Assembly (NCBI RefSeq): GCF_902705855.1
Contig: NZ_CACSIJ010000015.1
Coordinates: 245,339 to 309,338 of the forward strand
Length of the DNA stretch: 64,000 nt
Direction of reading: 5' to 3'
Origin: Zhongshania aliphaticivorans
GTDB taxonomy: Bacteria; Pseudomonadota; Gammaproteobacteria; Pseudomonadales; Spongiibacteraceae
The notes beneath the pieces are model-generated. The model searched no databases, was not told the DNA's origin, and saw only the letters and a program-made list of their open reading frames with translations. This document shows positions 44,578-54,918 of the stretch, piece by piece (position 1 is the first letter of the stretch; each line of letters begins with the position of its first letter). A program made the position numbers and the translations under genes.

Positions 44578-45714
44578 TCAGCCGCTCACCACCAAATTAT
44601 CGCGATGAATCAACTCCGGCTCGCCAACAAAGCCCAATATCTCGACAATCTTACTACTGGACTGACCCAGTAATCGCCTAGCGTCATCAGCGCAGTAATT
44701 AACCAAGCCTCGCGCAACCTCATTACCCTGCCCATCAACACACTTAACAAGGTCACCACGGGAAAACTGCCCAACAACTGCCACTACCCCCACGGGTAAC
44801 AAGCTACGGCCCTGCTGACGCAACACGCGCGCCGCGCCATCATCAACCTGCACGGTGCCGCGCAATTGCAACTGCCCAGCCAGCCACTTTTTCCGCGCCG
44901 TGATTGGCGGCTCCTTCGAGAGCAGCAAGGTACCCAAATCTTCGGCATCGAAAATCCGATCCAAAACCCGCTCCTCACGACCACCAACAATCACGGTATT
45001 CGCACCCGAGCGCGACGCCAAGCGCGCAGCACGCAACTTAGTCAACATACCACCCCGACCCAGTGAACCGGCTGCGCCGCCCACCATCACATCGAGCGCG
45101 CGATCTTCGACAGACGCCTCAGAAATTAATTTAGCATTGGGATTTGAACGGGGGTCTTCTTCAAACAAGCCACGCTGATCGGTCAAAATAACCAAGGTGT
45201 CAGCATCAATCAAATTGGCAACTAACGCCGCCAAGGTATCGTTATCGCCAAAGCGAATTTCATCGGTGACCACCGTGTCGTTTTCATTAACGACAGGCAC
45301 CACACCCAACTCAAGCAAGGTCAGCAGCGTACCGCGCGCGTTTAAATAGCGATCCCGCGCCGAAATATCATCGTGACCCAACAAGATTTGCGCCGTTTTT
45401 AATCCATGGGTACTAAAGCGCGTCTCATAGGCATGAACCAGGCCCATTTGCCCCACCGCCGCTGCCGCCTGCAATTTATGCAAATTATCAGGGCGCTCGC
45501 GCCAACCTAAGCGCGTCATACCCTCAGCAACCGCACCAGATGACACCAACACAACCTCGCGACCCGACGCCCGCAGCGCAGCAAGCTGCGCAACCCAGGC
45601 ATCCAAGCCTTCGGCGTAAAGACCTCGGCCGTCGTTTGTTAACAAGGCCGAACCAATCTTTACTACAACACGCTTACAGGCTTTTAGCCCCCGCCTATTC
45701 TCAGACAAGATCAC
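44578..45714 (-). CDS. proB: Glutamate 5-kinase
   Basis: A 378-residue enzyme for the first step of proline synthesis, ATP plus glutamate to glutamyl-5-phosphate. An amino-acid kinase domain (about 10-260) shows [24 protein letters not shown] and [13 protein letters not shown] domain is at about 285-370. The GTG start is 6 bp after the obg stop, with AGGTGAA ahead, so it is probably co-transcribed with obg, as in Pseudomonas. Full length; nothing odd. Confidence 0.95.
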   Translation of the reverse strand: MILSENRRGLKACKRVVVKIGSALLTNDGRGLYAEGLDAWVAQLAALRASGREVVLVSSGAVAEGMTRLGWRERPDNLHKLQAAAAVGQMGLVHAYETRFSTHGLKTAQILLGHDDISARDRYLNARGTLLTLLELGVVPVVNENDTVVTDEIRFGDNDTLAALVANLIDADTLVILTDQRGLFEEDPRSNPNAKLISEASVEDRALDVMVGGAAGSLGRGGMLTKLRAARLASRSGANTVIVGGREERVLDRIFDAEDLGTLLLSKEPPITARKKWLAGQLQLRGTVQVDDGAARVLRQQGRSLLPVGVVAVVGQFSRGDLVKCVDGQGNEVARGLVNYCADDARRLLGQSSSKIVEILGFVGEPELIHRDNLVVSG

Positions 45715-45720
45715 TTCACC

Positions 45721-46923
45721 TCAAGGCCGATAGACCACTTCAACATCATGCTCATCATCTTCATCATCGTCATAATCATCGGTATCACCCGCCGCACGAC
45801 GCTCTGAGCGACGCTGATCGGCCAAGGCCTGAATACGCTCACGAGCCTCAGCCTGCATTGCATCCTGAATATCACGCTCGCGATCCGCCGCCTCGCTATC
45901 GGTAGCCAACAACTCTGCCTGCGCCTCGACAAACTGCAATATATCCCGGCACAGCGCCTTAGTATTCTCACCCGTTAAAGCCGACACCCGATATACCGGC
46001 CCCGTCCAGCCCAGCGCATCCACCACAGCTTGGCAGCGCGCCTCGCGCTCGTCATGAGGAAGCATGTCCAACTTATTCAGTACTAACCAGCGCTCGCGCC
46101 CAGCCAAGGTTGGACTAAAACGCGACAACTCTTTGGAGATAATCGCAACCGACTCCTGCGGCGTAACACCATCATACGGCGCCATATCGACCAAGTGCAG
46201 GAGCAAGCGCGTGCGCGTTAAATGCTTGAGGAAGCGAATCCCCAAACCAGCGCCATCAGAAGCACCCTCGACCAAACCGGGAATATCCGCCAATACAAAG
46301 CTGCGATACTGCTCTACGCGCACCACACCTAAATTAGGCACCAAGGTGGTAAACGGATAATCCGCCACCTTGGGCTTGGCCGCAGACACCGCGCGAATAA
46401 AGGTAGATTTACCGGCATTAGGCATACCCAGCAAACCCACATCTGCCAACACCTTCAGCTCTAGACGCAGATTTCGAACTTCGCCATCACTACCGCGAGT
46501 AAACTGTCTAGGAGAGCGATTAGTGCTGGATTTAAAGCGGGTATTACCCAGCCCATGGAAACCACCCTGAACCACCTTAAGCGTGTCATCAGCGGCGACC
46601 AAATCCCCCAGCACTTCCAAGGTATCTTCATCGACGACCGTGGTACCTACCGGCACATTCAGGATTAAATCCTCAGCACTTCTGCCACGGCAATTAGCGC
46701 CCCGCCCCGGCTCGCCAACGCGTGCGTTGTACGCCTTCACAAAACGGAAATCAACCAAGGTATTCATCGACGCCTCAGCCCGCAGAATGACACTGCCGCC
46801 ATCCCCGCCATCACCACCATCTGGCCCACCCCAGGGTATAAATTTTTCGCGACGAAAACTCATGCAGCCATTGCCACCTCGCCCCGCCTCAACCCTGATA
46901 ACCGCCTCATCAACAAACTTCAT
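45721..46923 (-). CDS. obg: Obg/CgtA GTPase
   Basis: A 400-residue GTPase for 50S ribosome assembly and stress control. The glycine-rich OBG domain (1-159) starts [19 protein letters not shown]. The G domain follows with the P-loop GMPNAGKST near 167-175, [10 protein letters not shown] (G3) and LNKLDMLP (G4). The C-terminus after about 365 is a charged, highly acidic tail rich in Asp. The gene lies between rpmA and proB on the same strand, the common gammaproteobacterial order. A terminator (46977-47002) separates it from rpmA. Confidence 0.96.
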   Translation of the reverse strand: MKFVDEAVIRVEAGRGGNGCMSFRREKFIPWGGPDGGDGGDGGSVILRAEASMNTLVDFRFVKAYNARVGEPGRGANCRGRSAEDLILNVPVGTTVVDEDTLEVLGDLVAADDTLKVVQGGFHGLGNTRFKSSTNRSPRQFTRGSDGEVRNLRLELKVLADVGLLGMPNAGKSTFIRAVSAAKPKVADYPFTTLVPNLGVVRVEQYRSFVLADIPGLVEGASDGAGLGIRFLKHLTRTRLLLHLVDMAPYDGVTPQESVAIISKELSRFSPTLAGRERWLVLNKLDMLPHDEREARCQAVVDALGWTGPVYRVSALTGENTKALCRDILQFVEAQAELLATDSEAADRERDIQDAMQAEARERIQALADQRRSERRAAGDTDDYDDDEDDEHDVEVVYRP

Positions 46924-46976
46924 GACTATGCCAACCTAAAAAAGGAATATGCTTAAAACCTATCTACAGAAACAAA

Positions 46977-47002
46977 AAAGCCCCGTCAACAGACGAGGCT
47001 TT
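46977..47002 (-). terminator. Terminator after rpmA
   Basis: On the minus strand AAAGCCTCGTC pairs with GACGGGGCTTT (one G-U pair) around a 4-nt loop, then a T-run. It ends most rplU-rpmA transcripts before obg. Confidence 0.85.
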
Positions 47003-47020
47003 AAACGTCACGAAGAGGGC

Positions 47021-47278
47021 TTAGGCCGCAACAATACTAATGTATTTGCGACTCTTTGGACCTTTAACTTCAAACTTAACCACACCGTCTGCCTTGGCAA
47101 ACAAAGTATGGTCGGTGCCACAACCTACGTTTTCACCAGCGTGAAAGCGTGTGCCGCGCTGACGAACAATAATGCTGCCCGCGCTAACCAATTGACCACC
47201 AAAACGTTTTACACCAAGACGCTTACTCTGCGAGTCGCGTCCGTTACGAGTACTACCACCAGCTTTCTTGTGAGCCAT
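47021..47278 (-). CDS. rpmA: 50S ribosomal protein L27
   Basis: An 85-residue basic protein with the invariant start [15 protein letters not shown] and the [14 protein letters not shown] segment. L27 reaches the peptidyl transferase centre of the large subunit. It is 17 bp after rplU in the usual rplU-rpmA pair. Confidence 0.97.
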   Translation of the reverse strand: MAHKKAGGSTRNGRDSQSKRLGVKRFGGQLVSAGSIIVRQRGTRFHAGENVGCGTDHTLFAKADGVVKFEVKGPKSRKYISIVAA

Positions 47279-47295
47279 GAGTCTCTCCTAATTCC

Positions 47296-47607
47296 TTAAG
47301 CACTGATACCAGTGATTTTCACTTCGGTGAACCACTGACGGTGACCAGCTTGCTTCATGCTGTGCTTCCGACGGCGAAACTTAACAATCTTCACCTTGGC
47401 GTGACGACCTTGCGAAATAACTTCCGCAGTCACTTTGCCACCTTCAACATAAGGTGCGCCAATCTTTAGTTCTTCACCGGCCTTAACCATCAACACTTTG
47501 TCAAAGGTTACGCTTTCGCCAGTGGCAACTTCAATTTTTTCTAGCTTGAGGGTTTCACCCTCAACCACACGGTGCTGCTTACCACCACTTTCAATAACTG
47601 CGTACAT
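47296..47607 (-). CDS. rplU: 50S ribosomal protein L21
   Basis: A 103-residue protein, start [18 protein letters not shown], exactly the usual L21 length. The open frame runs upstream to 47709, but that part is untranslated leader: the promoter at 47753-47781 and GGAG nine bases before ATG 47607 support the short form. GRRHAK-like [19 protein letters not shown] near 75-95 is the RNA-binding part. It leads rplU-rpmA. The leader of about 140 nt can fold into hairpins. Confidence 0.96.
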   Translation of the reverse strand: MYAVIESGGKQHRVVEGETLKLEKIEVATGESVTFDKVLMVKAGEELKIGAPYVEGGKVTAEVISQGRHAKVKIVKFRRRKHSMKQAGHRQWFTEVKITGISA

Positions 47608-47655
47608 GGGCATAATCTCCAAGAGCCTGCTTGCAATAATTTGTTTCGGCCGAGC

Positions 47656-47679
47656 GTGTTGTGCTACCGCACTCCACAC
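47656..47679 (-). promoter_or_regulatory. Structured rplU mRNA leader hairpin
   Basis: In the minus-strand leader GTGT and ACAC form an outer stem, GTGC and GCAC an inner stem with a 4-nt loop, with a short bulge between. It lies about 50 bases before the rplU start. It could be a site for L21 autoregulation; that is inference. Confidence 0.35.
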
Positions 47680-47752
47680 CGGGACAAGTCCAGGCACCGT
47701 CACCACCACTTAACCATTAAGGGGCCGCACGGTTTTGCTTTCAGGGGCGCGA

Positions 47753-47781
47753 ATTGTACGCAGTTTCCCAAAAATAAACAA
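47753..47781 (-). promoter_or_regulatory. Promoter of rplU-rpmA
   Basis: On the minus strand -35 TTGTTT (47781-47776), 17-bp spacer, -10 TACAAT (47758-47753), then the GC-rich discriminator TCGCGCCCC, as in growth-rate-controlled ribosomal promoters. Confidence 0.65.
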
Positions 47782-47810
47782 CACCCGAAAAACCTACTAC
47801 TGCAGAAACC

Positions 47811-47839
47811 TTGACAGCTCGCAGCTTCGCTCATACGAT
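47811..47839 (+). promoter_or_regulatory. Promoter of ispB
   Basis: Consensus -35 TTGACA (47811-47816), a 17-bp spacer and -10 TACGAT (47834-47839). It is back to back with the rplU promoter. The predicted transcript start is near 47846, which rules out upstream start codons for ispB. Confidence 0.75.
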
Positions 47840-47873
47840 GCCAACCGACTCCGCCAGACGTATTAGCGTAACC

Positions 47874-48833
47874 ATGCAACAGATCCGCCAGATCGTTGGC
47901 AGCGAATTTGCTGCAGTCAACGACTTCATCATAGAACAACTGCACTCCAAAGTGCCCCTCGTAGAAAATATCGGCCACTATATTGTCGATGCGGGAGGCA
48001 AGCGCCTGCGCCCACTGCTGACGCTTTTATGCGCTGGCGCTATCGGCAAAGCTGAACGGCAACACATCCAGCTGGCCGCTGTCATCGAGTTTATTCACAC
48101 CGCCACCTTGCTGCATGACGACGTGGTCGACATTTCAGCACTGCGCCGCGGCCGCCCCACGGCCAATGCCAACTGGGGGAACGCACCCAGCGTTCTGGTC
48201 GGCGATTTTTTGTACTCCCGCGCATTTCAAATTCTGGTTGAGATTGGCAGCCTGCCACTGATGGGGCTTTTATCTGGCACCACCAATACGGTTGCTGAAG
48301 GAGAGGTGTTACAACTGAGCCGAGCCGGCAATGCCGACACCGATGAAGCCACCTATTTCGACGTTATTCGCAGCAAAACCGCCGTGCTTTTTGGCGCTGC
48401 CTGCGAAGGCGCGGCAATTATCAGCGACGCCAAACAACACCAAAAGTCGCTATACGACTACGGCCTAAACCTAGGCATCGCATTCCAACTGATAGACGAC
48501 ATTCTCGACTACGAAGGCGACCCTGAGGAAACAGGCAAAAACATCGGCGACGACCTTGCCGAGGGCAAACCCACCCTGCCACTCATTTACGTTTTACAAA
48601 ACGGCAGCGCACAGCAACAAGAATTAGTGCGCCACGCCATCAGCAATAAAACCGCAGAGCAGCTCGACGCCATCGTAAACGCCGTTACCACTAGCGGTGC
48701 ACTGGCATACTGTCGACAATCGGCGGAACACTACACGCAGGCCGCACTAAATGCACTTACACCCCTTAATGACTCTCCTTACCACTCAGCCCTAGAGCGA
48801 CTCACCACTATTGCACTCTCTCGCCGCAGCTAA
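47874..48833 (+). CDS. ispB: Octaprenyl diphosphate synthase (polyprenyl synthetase)
   Basis: A trans-prenyltransferase, 319 residues from ATG 47874. The longer frame from the TTG at 47811 is excluded because that TTG is part of the -35 box. The first Asp-rich motif is in ATLLHDDVVD near 80-89, GGKRLRPLL near 42-50, and the second Asp-rich motif in FQLIDDILDYEGD near 205. It makes the isoprenoid tail of ubiquinone. The place divergent from rplU-rpmA is the standard gammaproteobacterial one, supporting ispB. Exact chain length (Q8 or Q9) is not readable. Confidence 0.93.
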   Translation: MQQIRQIVGSEFAAVNDFIIEQLHSKVPLVENIGHYIVDAGGKRLRPLLTLLCAGAIGKAERQHIQLAAVIEFIHTATLLHDDVVDISALRRGRPTANANWGNAPSVLVGDFLYSRAFQILVEIGSLPLMGLLSGTTNTVAEGEVLQLSRAGNADTDEATYFDVIRSKTAVLFGAACEGAAIISDAKQHQKSLYDYGLNLGIAFQLIDDILDYEGDPEETGKNIGDDLAEGKPTLPLIYVLQNGSAQQQELVRHAISNKTAEQLDAIVNAVTTSGALAYCRQSAEHYTQAALNALTPLNDSPYHSALERLTTIALSRRS

Positions 48834-48940
48834 ATTACGTAGCGGATTACAATCCCCTCCCGAAGCCGCTACAATTTAAGCTATTCTCGCCGGGACGGAA
48901 CACACCCGCTGCGCTAAACAGATATTCAAAAGGACATGCT

Positions 48941-50590
48941 GTGAGTAGTACATCAGACTGCGGAACAACCTCTCCTTACGGCATTAATACAAGATCAACC
49001 CTCTTGACCCTTGCGCAGCGCAGCGTTTCCACACCACTAAGCCAACGCTTTCAAGATGACCCAACGCGCGCCGAGCGCTACAGCGCAGATATCGGCCCAC
49101 TATTCGTTGACTACTCTAAACACCACATCGACAGCAATATACTCGACACACTCTGCACACTTGCGCGAAATCGCGGAGTCGCCCCCCAACTCGCCGCATT
49201 AAGGGCCGGTGCGCACCTCAACAATACCGAAAACCGCGCAACCAATTACCCCAGCCTTCGCCTCTGGGCCAGCAAGCAACAAAGTGGCGATAGCACGATT
49301 GACTCGATGTATTCGAATATGGCCGCACTGGTCAATGATATCCACGACGGTAAATTGCGCGGACAAACCGACAAGGTATTCACCGACCTAGTCAACATTG
49401 GCATCGGCGGCTCGGATTTCGGCCCGCGCCTGATCTGTGACGCACTCTCTAATCAGGGCGAACCACTGCTAAAAACTCACTTCGCCGCCAATATCGACCC
49501 TAGCGTCATTAGCGAAATTCTCGCCACTGTACCAGCGGAAACCACGCTATTTATTGTCGCCTCAAAGTCGTTTGGCACCCAAGAAACCCGCAGCAATGCC
49601 ACCACCGCCCGCAGATGGTTATGTAGCGAACTCAAATGCGATGACGTCGACCAACATTTTGTTGCCGTCACCTCAAAACCAGAATCAGCAAAAACCTTCG
49701 GCATCAGAGAAGATTTAATTATTAGCGTCCCGGAGTGGGTTGGCGGACGATTCTCGGTGTGGTCCGGCTTTGGATTAGCCGTCGCGCTGTCTGCTGGAAT
49801 GGAAAATTTCCGTGCTTTTTTACACGGCGGTTACGAAGTCGACCAATACGTCGAGCACAGCCCTCTTGAATCTAATGCCCCCATTATTTTAGGCCTACTC
49901 GACGTTTGGTATCGCAATGCCTGGGGTATTAGTTCACAAGCGGTATTGCCTTACGAACATCGCCTTAAATTACTGCCAATTTACCTGCAGCAATTATTCA
50001 TGGAAAGTGCCGGTAAATCAGTAAGTAGCACCGGTGAAATATTACAGCACGGCACCGGCGGTGTTATTTGGGGAACCGAGGGCACCAACGGCCAACACTC
50101 CTTTCACCAACTTTTGCATCAAGGCAGTGATACCATTCCCTGCGACTTTATTGCCTGCCTGCACACCTACAACCCCATTGGCGAACAACACCAAAATCTA
50201 ATCGCCAACTGCTTCAGCCAAAGCCTAGTGTTAATGCAAGGCCAAAGCGCCCCTGAAATTGAAAGAGCCTTAATCAGCAATGGAATGGCTACTGCCGACG
50301 CAAAGCGATTAGCGCAGCATAAAGCGATACTCGGCAACAGGCCCAGCACCACTATCCTGATGGATCAACTTACCCCAAAAGCCCTTGGCGCGTTAATCGC
50401 TCTCTATGAATACCGCTTATTTGCGGCGAGCTTTGTCTGGGGAATAAACCCCTTCGATCAATGGGGCGTGGAACTCGGCAAGCAAATCAGCCAAACTCTT
50501 ATGGGCGCACTATCTGGCAACGAAGCCCCTGAGCTAGATAGCTCAACCGCACAATTGATTGCACGCTATAAACAGGCACAACAGGCGTAA
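48941..50590 (+). CDS. pgi: Glucose-6-phosphate isomerase
   Basis: A 549-residue enzyme that interconverts glucose-6-phosphate and fructose-6-phosphate. Family motifs are VNIGIGGSDFGPRLICDAL near 150, VASKSFGTQETRSNA near 205, PEWVGGRFSVWSGFGLAVAL near 262, GTEGTNGQHSFHQLLHQG near 375 and FDQWGVELGK near 505. The GTG start is preceded by AAAAGGA. It stands alone and converges on manB with a shared terminator. It links central sugar metabolism to the galU-manB sugar supply. Confidence 0.96.
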   Translation: MSSTSDCGTTSPYGINTRSTLLTLAQRSVSTPLSQRFQDDPTRAERYSADIGPLFVDYSKHHIDSNILDTLCTLARNRGVAPQLAALRAGAHLNNTENRATNYPSLRLWASKQQSGDSTIDSMYSNMAALVNDIHDGKLRGQTDKVFTDLVNIGIGGSDFGPRLICDALSNQGEPLLKTHFAANIDPSVISEILATVPAETTLFIVASKSFGTQETRSNATTARRWLCSELKCDDVDQHFVAVTSKPESAKTFGIREDLIISVPEWVGGRFSVWSGFGLAVALSAGMENFRAFLHGGYEVDQYVEHSPLESNAPIILGLLDVWYRNAWGISSQAVLPYEHRLKLLPIYLQQLFMESAGKSVSSTGEILQHGTGGVIWGTEGTNGQHSFHQLLHQGSDTIPCDFIACLHTYNPIGEQHQNLIANCFSQSLVLMQGQSAPEIERALISNGMATADAKRLAQHKAILGNRPSTTILMDQLTPKALGALIALYEYRLFAASFVWGINPFDQWGVELGKQISQTLMGALSGNEAPELDSSTAQLIARYKQAQQA

Positions 50591-50612
50591 TCACCAAAGC
50601 ACACCCGAAAAA

Positions 50613-50632
50613 AAAGCGCCCGCAGGCGCTTT
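50613..50632. terminator. Terminator between convergent pgi and manB
   Basis: AAAGCGCC (50613-50620) pairs with GGCGCTTT (50625-50632) across CGCA. On the minus strand it is followed by a run of eight T, so it is strongest for the manB transcript. Confidence 0.85.
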
Positions 50633-50650
50633 ATCTAAGAAAACCAAGCC

Positions 50651-52000
50651 TTATAGCATCGCTAATAGCTCAGCCGTTTTTGCCTCCATCAAAGCAAAAT
50701 CACCGTCGCTTTCAACATTCAAACGCACTACCGGCTCAGTATTCGACATCCGAACGTTAAAACGCCAACCTTCAAAACTCATGCTTAAACCGTCGGTAAA
50801 ATCTACGGCTGCAGCCTGCGGCTTATACTTGGCTTCGATCTTAGCGATCACCACTTTAGCATCGTCAACTTCGCGGTTAATTTCACCACTGCAAGGGAAT
50901 AGCGCAACACGCTCTTCAACCAGCGACGACAAACTCGCCGATTTAACCGACATTAACTGGGTCACTAATAACCACGGAATCATACCGCTATCGCAATAGG
51001 CAAAATCACGGAAATAGTGGTGGGCACTCATCTCGCCGCCGTATACCGCATTTTCAATACGCATACGCTCTTTGATAAACGCATGACCGGTTTTGCACTG
51101 CACCGCCTTACCACCCGCCTCTTCAACGATAGCAATGGTATTCCAGGTTAAGCGCGGGTCATGAACAATATTCGCACCCGGGTTTTTCAGCAAAAACGCT
51201 TCTGCCAATAAACCAACAACGTAATAGCCCTCAATAAAGTCGCCGGTTTCATCAAAGAAGAAACAGCGATCAAAGTCGCCATCCCAAGCCACGCCCAAAT
51301 CTGCGCCATGTGCTTTAATCGCATCGATACTTGGCTGACGATTTTCCACCAATAGCGGATTAGGCACACCGTTAGGAAAATTACCATCGGCCTCGTGATG
51401 CACTCTAATAAATTCAAAGGGCAGATACTGCTCCAATAAATCTACCACGCGACCCGCGCCACCGTTGCCTGCATTCACCACAATTTTGAGTGGCTTAAGT
51501 GCAGCAACATCCACATAACCCAGCAAATGTTCAACATAGGCTGCAGAGGTGTCTAAAGATTGTAAACTGCCACGCTCACTAGGCGCGGCGAAATTATTTT
51601 GCTCAGCCAATTTTTTAATATCGAAAAGACCGGTATCACCACTGATTGGCTTAGACTCTTCGCGCACAAATTTCATGCCGTTGTAGTCTTTGGGGTTGTG
51701 GCTCGCCGTTACAGCAATCCCACCATCCATGCCAGCATGAGCGGTGGCAAAATAAATCTCTTCGGTGCCGCACAAGCCGATGTCATACACATCCACACCG
51801 GAGTCACGCAAACCATTGGTCAGTGCCGCTTTTATGGCCTCACTGCTCAAGCGAATATCATGACCAACGACAACCTTTTTGGGCTGAATAACTTCAGCAA
51901 ACGCTCGCCCAATACGGTAGGCAATATCTTCATTTAACTGATCGGGAATACGGCCTCGAACATCGTAAGCTTTAAAGCACGTTAACTCAGTTACGCTCAC
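50651..52000 (-). CDS. manB: Phosphomannomutase/phosphoglucomutase family
   Basis: A 449-residue alpha-D-phosphohexomutase. The phosphoserine loop [20 protein letters not shown] is near 93-112, the metal loop [13 protein letters not shown] near 238-250, the sugar-specificity loop [13 protein letters not shown] near 320, and the phosphate-binding [14 protein letters not shown] near 418. GEMSAHHYF is typical of the mannomutase (CpsG/ManB) branch. It is coupled to galU by a 4-base overlap (ATGA), suggesting joint supply of nucleotide sugars. Activity on glucose-1-phosphate is also possible. Confidence 0.88.
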   Translation of the reverse strand: MSVTELTCFKAYDVRGRIPDQLNEDIAYRIGRAFAEVIQPKKVVVGHDIRLSSEAIKAALTNGLRDSGVDVYDIGLCGTEEIYFATAHAGMDGGIAVTASHNPKDYNGMKFVREESKPISGDTGLFDIKKLAEQNNFAAPSERGSLQSLDTSAAYVEHLLGYVDVAALKPLKIVVNAGNGGAGRVVDLLEQYLPFEFIRVHHEADGNFPNGVPNPLLVENRQPSIDAIKAHGADLGVAWDGDFDRCFFFDETGDFIEGYYVVGLLAEAFLLKNPGANIVHDPRLTWNTIAIVEEAGGKAVQCKTGHAFIKERMRIENAVYGGEMSAHHYFRDFAYCDSGMIPWLLVTQLMSVKSASLSSLVEERVALFPCSGEINREVDDAKVVIAKIEAKYKPQAAAVDFTDGLSMSFEGWRFNVRMSNTEPVVRLNVESDGDFALMEAKTAELLAML

Positions 52001-52833
52001 GCTGAACCCTCGGAATAAATATTTTCGTAGACGTAATTAGTTGCCTCGATAAAGCCCGGCACACTACCGCAGTCAAAACGCTTGCCACGGAATTTATACG
52101 CCAATACACAGCCATTTTGGGCCTGAGTCATCAAGGCATCAGTCAACTGCACTTCACCGTTCTTACCGGGCGGAGTATCACGCAAAATATCGAAAATATC
52201 GGGAGTCAAAATATAGCGGCCGATAACAGCCATATTAGTAGGCGCCTCTTCCGGCTTCGGCTTTTCTACCATTGAGCTTACACGATAGAGGCCGTCACCC
52301 ATCTCTTCACCGGCAATGACACCATATTTTTCAATGTCTTCCATCGGTACTTCTTGGATGGCAACAATGCTGCAGCGGAACTGGTTATATAACTTCACCA
52401 TCTGCGCCATGACGCCTTCGTCATCATGATTGAGACACAAATCGTCAGACAAGATAACCCCAAAAGCCTCATCACCAATCAGGCACTCACCAGTTAGAAT
52501 CGCATGCCCCAAACCCTTCATTTGACGCTGACGGGTCATCATGAACGTGCCCTTATCAAGCACATTGCGGATACCGTCTAAGTAACGCTCTTTGCCAGTA
52601 CCTGCAATCTGACTCTCCAACTCATAGCTGATATCAAAATGATCAGCTATAGCACGCTTACCGCGCCCCGTTACCAATGCAATCTCTTTTAACCCAGCAT
52701 TTATCGCCTCTTCCACACCGTACTGCACCAATGGTTTGTTCACGATAGGTAACATTTCTTTGGGCATAGATTTTGTAGCGGGCAAAAAGCGCGTGCCATA
52801 ACCGGCAACAGGGAACAAACATTTTCTAATCAT
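51997..52833 (-). CDS. galU: UTP-glucose-1-phosphate uridylyltransferase
   Basis: A 278-residue nucleotidyltransferase making UDP-glucose. The start ATG 52833 has AAAGGA about 7 bases upstream; the frame extends to 52890 without a ribosome site. The nucleotide loop [23 protein letters not shown] starts at residue 4. [26 protein letters not shown] near 110 and KPGE-like [19 protein letters not shown] near 200 are family-typical. UDP-glucose feeds UDP-galactose and so the glf-derived UDP-galactofuranose of the surface glycan. Confidence 0.95.
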   Translation of the reverse strand: MIRKCLFPVAGYGTRFLPATKSMPKEMLPIVNKPLVQYGVEEAINAGLKEIALVTGRGKRAIADHFDISYELESQIAGTGKERYLDGIRNVLDKGTFMMTRQRQMKGLGHAILTGECLIGDEAFGVILSDDLCLNHDDEGVMAQMVKLYNQFRCSIVAIQEVPMEDIEKYGVIAGEEMGDGLYRVSSMVEKPKPEEAPTNMAVIGRYILTPDIFDILRDTPPGKNGEVQLTDALMTQAQNGCVLAYKFRGKRFDCGSVPGFIEATNYVYENIYSEGSA

Positions 52834-52960
52834 GAGGTTTCCTTTTACTAATCCAGACAAAGGCCTAGCCTCGCCCAGCAAATAAGGCAAAGTGACATCA
52901 TTCTCCCTATAGCGTGCCTACTTAGCAAGAAGAGCTCCTTTGACTGTGTATTCATTACAA

Positions 52961-52979
52961 GAACATGACAGCAATGTTC
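52961..52979. promoter_or_regulatory. GAACAT-N7-ATGTTC dyad upstream of fabA
   Basis: GAACAT (52961-52966) and ATGTTC (52974-52979) form a perfect 6-bp inverted repeat about 85 bp before fabA. It matches neither the FadR nor the FabR consensus as I know them. It is a candidate operator for the fabAB unit. A possible -10 TAAGAT lies downstream. Confidence 0.35.
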
Positions 52980-53063
52980 ACGCCAATGTTGACATTTTTA
53001 TGTGCCATCTAAATCCTTCGTGCTAAGATGGCCGCAACATTTTCAAACTGATAATTCTGTCTC

Positions 53064-53588
53064 ATGTCTTTAATTCATCAAAATAGCTTCACCAAACAAG
53101 AACTCATCGATTGCGGGAACGGTAAGCTCTTCGGCCCCGGCAATCCTAAACTCCCTGTTGACAAGATGCTGATGGTAGACCGCATTACTCATATCAGCAC
53201 CGAAGGGGGCACTTACAATAAGGGCGTGCTAGTTGCTGAATTAGACATTAATCCTGAGCTTTGGTTTTTTGACTGTCACTTTATTGGCGACCCCGTTATG
53301 CCAGGTTGCCTAGGCCTTGATGCCATGTGGCAACTCGTCGGTTTCTATTTAGGCTGGCGTGGCAATAGCGGCAAAGGTCGCGCACTAGGTTCTGGGGAAG
53401 TAAAGTTCACCGGCCAAGTTTTACCCGACGCCAAGCTCGTCACCTACACCCTCAATTACAAACGCCTCATTGAACGCAAATTGGTACTCGGCATTGCCGA
53501 CGGCGAAGTTGCTGTAGACGGTAAAGTGATCTACACCGCAAAAGACCTGCGTGTTGGCTTGTTTAAAGACGACGCTAGCTTCGAGTAA
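53064..53588 (+). CDS. fabA: 3-hydroxydecanoyl-ACP dehydratase/isomerase
   Basis: A 174-residue hot-dog-fold enzyme that starts unsaturated fatty acid synthesis by dehydrating 3-hydroxydecanoyl-ACP and isomerising the product to the cis-3 form. Catalytic His72 and Asp86 lie in [20 protein letters not shown]. Length equals the family norm. It is followed 56 bp later by fabB, the classic anaerobic-pathway pair of gammaproteobacteria. No strong ribosome site precedes the ATG. Confidence 0.97.
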   Translation: MSLIHQNSFTKQELIDCGNGKLFGPGNPKLPVDKMLMVDRITHISTEGGTYNKGVLVAELDINPELWFFDCHFIGDPVMPGCLGLDAMWQLVGFYLGWRGNSGKGRALGSGEVKFTGQVLPDAKLVTYTLNYKRLIERKLVLGIADGEVAVDGKVIYTAKDLRVGLFKDDASFE

Positions 53589-53644
53589 TATTTCCCACTA
53601 TTCCATTTAATAAATTCATCACAAGACATAAGACGAGGTATTCG

Positions 53645-54868
53645 ATGAAACGTGTTGTCGTAACCGGCATGGGGATTGTTTCCAGCATCGGCAATAATCT
53701 GACCGAGGTATTAAGTTCGCTACAGGAAGGTAAATCCGGTATTGCGTTTAACGAAACCTACAAAGAAATGGGCTTTCGTAGCCATGTTTCTGGCTCGATT
53801 AAAAACCTTGATCTAAAAGAACTTATTGACCGGAAACAATTTCGCTTCATGGGCGATGCAGCAGCCTACGCCTTCTTGTCTATGCAAGAGGCAATTGCTG
53901 ATTCAGGCTTAGAAGATGATCAAGTAAGCAATGTACGCACCGGTATTATCGCCGGCTCTGGCGGCGCATCGTCGGCTAACTTGATCGACTCCGCAGACAC
54001 CTTGCGTGAGCGCGGCGTCAAGCGCATCGGGCCCTATCGCGTCACCCAAACCATGGGCAGCACAGTATCCGCATGCCTTGCCACGCCATTCAAAATCAAG
54101 GGCGTGAACTACTCAATCTCGTCTGCCTGTGCTACTAGCGCGCATTGTATTGGCAATGCCATGGAGCTAATTCAGCTCGGCAAGCAAGACGTAGTCTTTG
54201 CCGGTGGTGGCGAAGAAGAGCATTGGTCTTTGAGCTGTCTGTTTGACGCTATGGGAGCACTGTCTACCAAGTATAACGACACCCCAGAAAGCGCATCACG
54301 CCCCTACGACGCCAACCGAGACGGCTTTGTTATTGCTGGCGGCGCAGGCATGATCGTGCTTGAAGAGCTAGAACATGCTAAAGCACGTGGCGCAAAAATA
54401 TACGGTGAGTTAGTTGGCTACGGCGCCACCTCTGACGGCTATGACATGGTAGCGCCAAGCGGCGAAGGCGCAGCACGCTGCATGCTTCAAGCATTAGCTG
54501 GCGTAGACAGCGACGTTGATTACATCAACTCTCACGGCACCTCTACCCCCGCAGGTGATATGCAGGAACTCAAGGCAGTCAAGCAAGCCTACGAAGGCAA
54601 AAAGATCCCAGCGATTGGTTCGACTAAATCTCTAGCTGGTCACTCGCTTGGCGCAACTGGTGTTCAAGAAGCGATCTTTTCGCTATTGATGATGAAGCAC
54701 AACTTTATTGCCGCATCAGCCAACATTAGCACGCTAGATGATGAAGCAGCAGGCGTACCCATTGTGACGACCAAGCAAGAAAACGTCACACTGAATACGG
54801 TTATGTCTAATAGTTTCGGCTTTGGCGGCACTAATGCCAGCCTAGTATTTAAGCGCTATACGGCTTAA
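53645..54868 (+). CDS. fabB: 3-oxoacyl-ACP synthase I
   Basis: A 407-residue condensing enzyme that elongates the cis-3-decenoyl product of FabA. Active-site Cys162 is in [15 protein letters not shown]; the two histidines are in [13 protein letters not shown] near 295 and [14 protein letters not shown] near 330. It lies in the fabA-fabB unit with GAGG before the ATG. A strong hairpin (54877-54910) follows. Confidence 0.97.
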   Translation: MKRVVVTGMGIVSSIGNNLTEVLSSLQEGKSGIAFNETYKEMGFRSHVSGSIKNLDLKELIDRKQFRFMGDAAAYAFLSMQEAIADSGLEDDQVSNVRTGIIAGSGGASSANLIDSADTLRERGVKRIGPYRVTQTMGSTVSACLATPFKIKGVNYSISSACATSAHCIGNAMELIQLGKQDVVFAGGGEEEHWSLSCLFDAMGALSTKYNDTPESASRPYDANRDGFVIAGGAGMIVLEELEHAKARGAKIYGELVGYGATSDGYDMVAPSGEGAARCMLQALAGVDSDVDYINSHGTSTPAGDMQELKAVKQAYEGKKIPAIGSTKSLAGHSLGATGVQEAIFSLLMMKHNFIAASANISTLDDEAAGVPIVTTKQENVTLNTVMSNSFGFGGTNASLVFKRYTA

Positions 54869-54876
54869 ATACGCTA

Positions 54877-54910
54877 TGCGCTTGCGGTGGCTGATGTCAC
54901 CGCAAGCGCA
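54877..54910. terminator. Perfect 13-bp hairpin between convergent fabB and moeA
   Basis: TGCGCTTGCGGTG (54877-54889) pairs with CACCGCAAGCGCA (54898-54910) with an 8-nt loop. It fills the 50-bp gap between convergent genes and has no U-tract on either strand. Confidence 0.65.
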
Positions 54911-54918
54911 ATCAACTC

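Noticed and set aside
45540-45905. Plus-strand frame over proB and obg
   Set aside because: It is a shadow of two conserved genes, with Arg/His/Pro-rich sequence and no recognisable domain.
47608-47709. N-terminal extension of L21
   Set aside because: It is in frame but precedes the ribosome site at ATG 47607 and would exceed the very constant L21 length of 103 residues.
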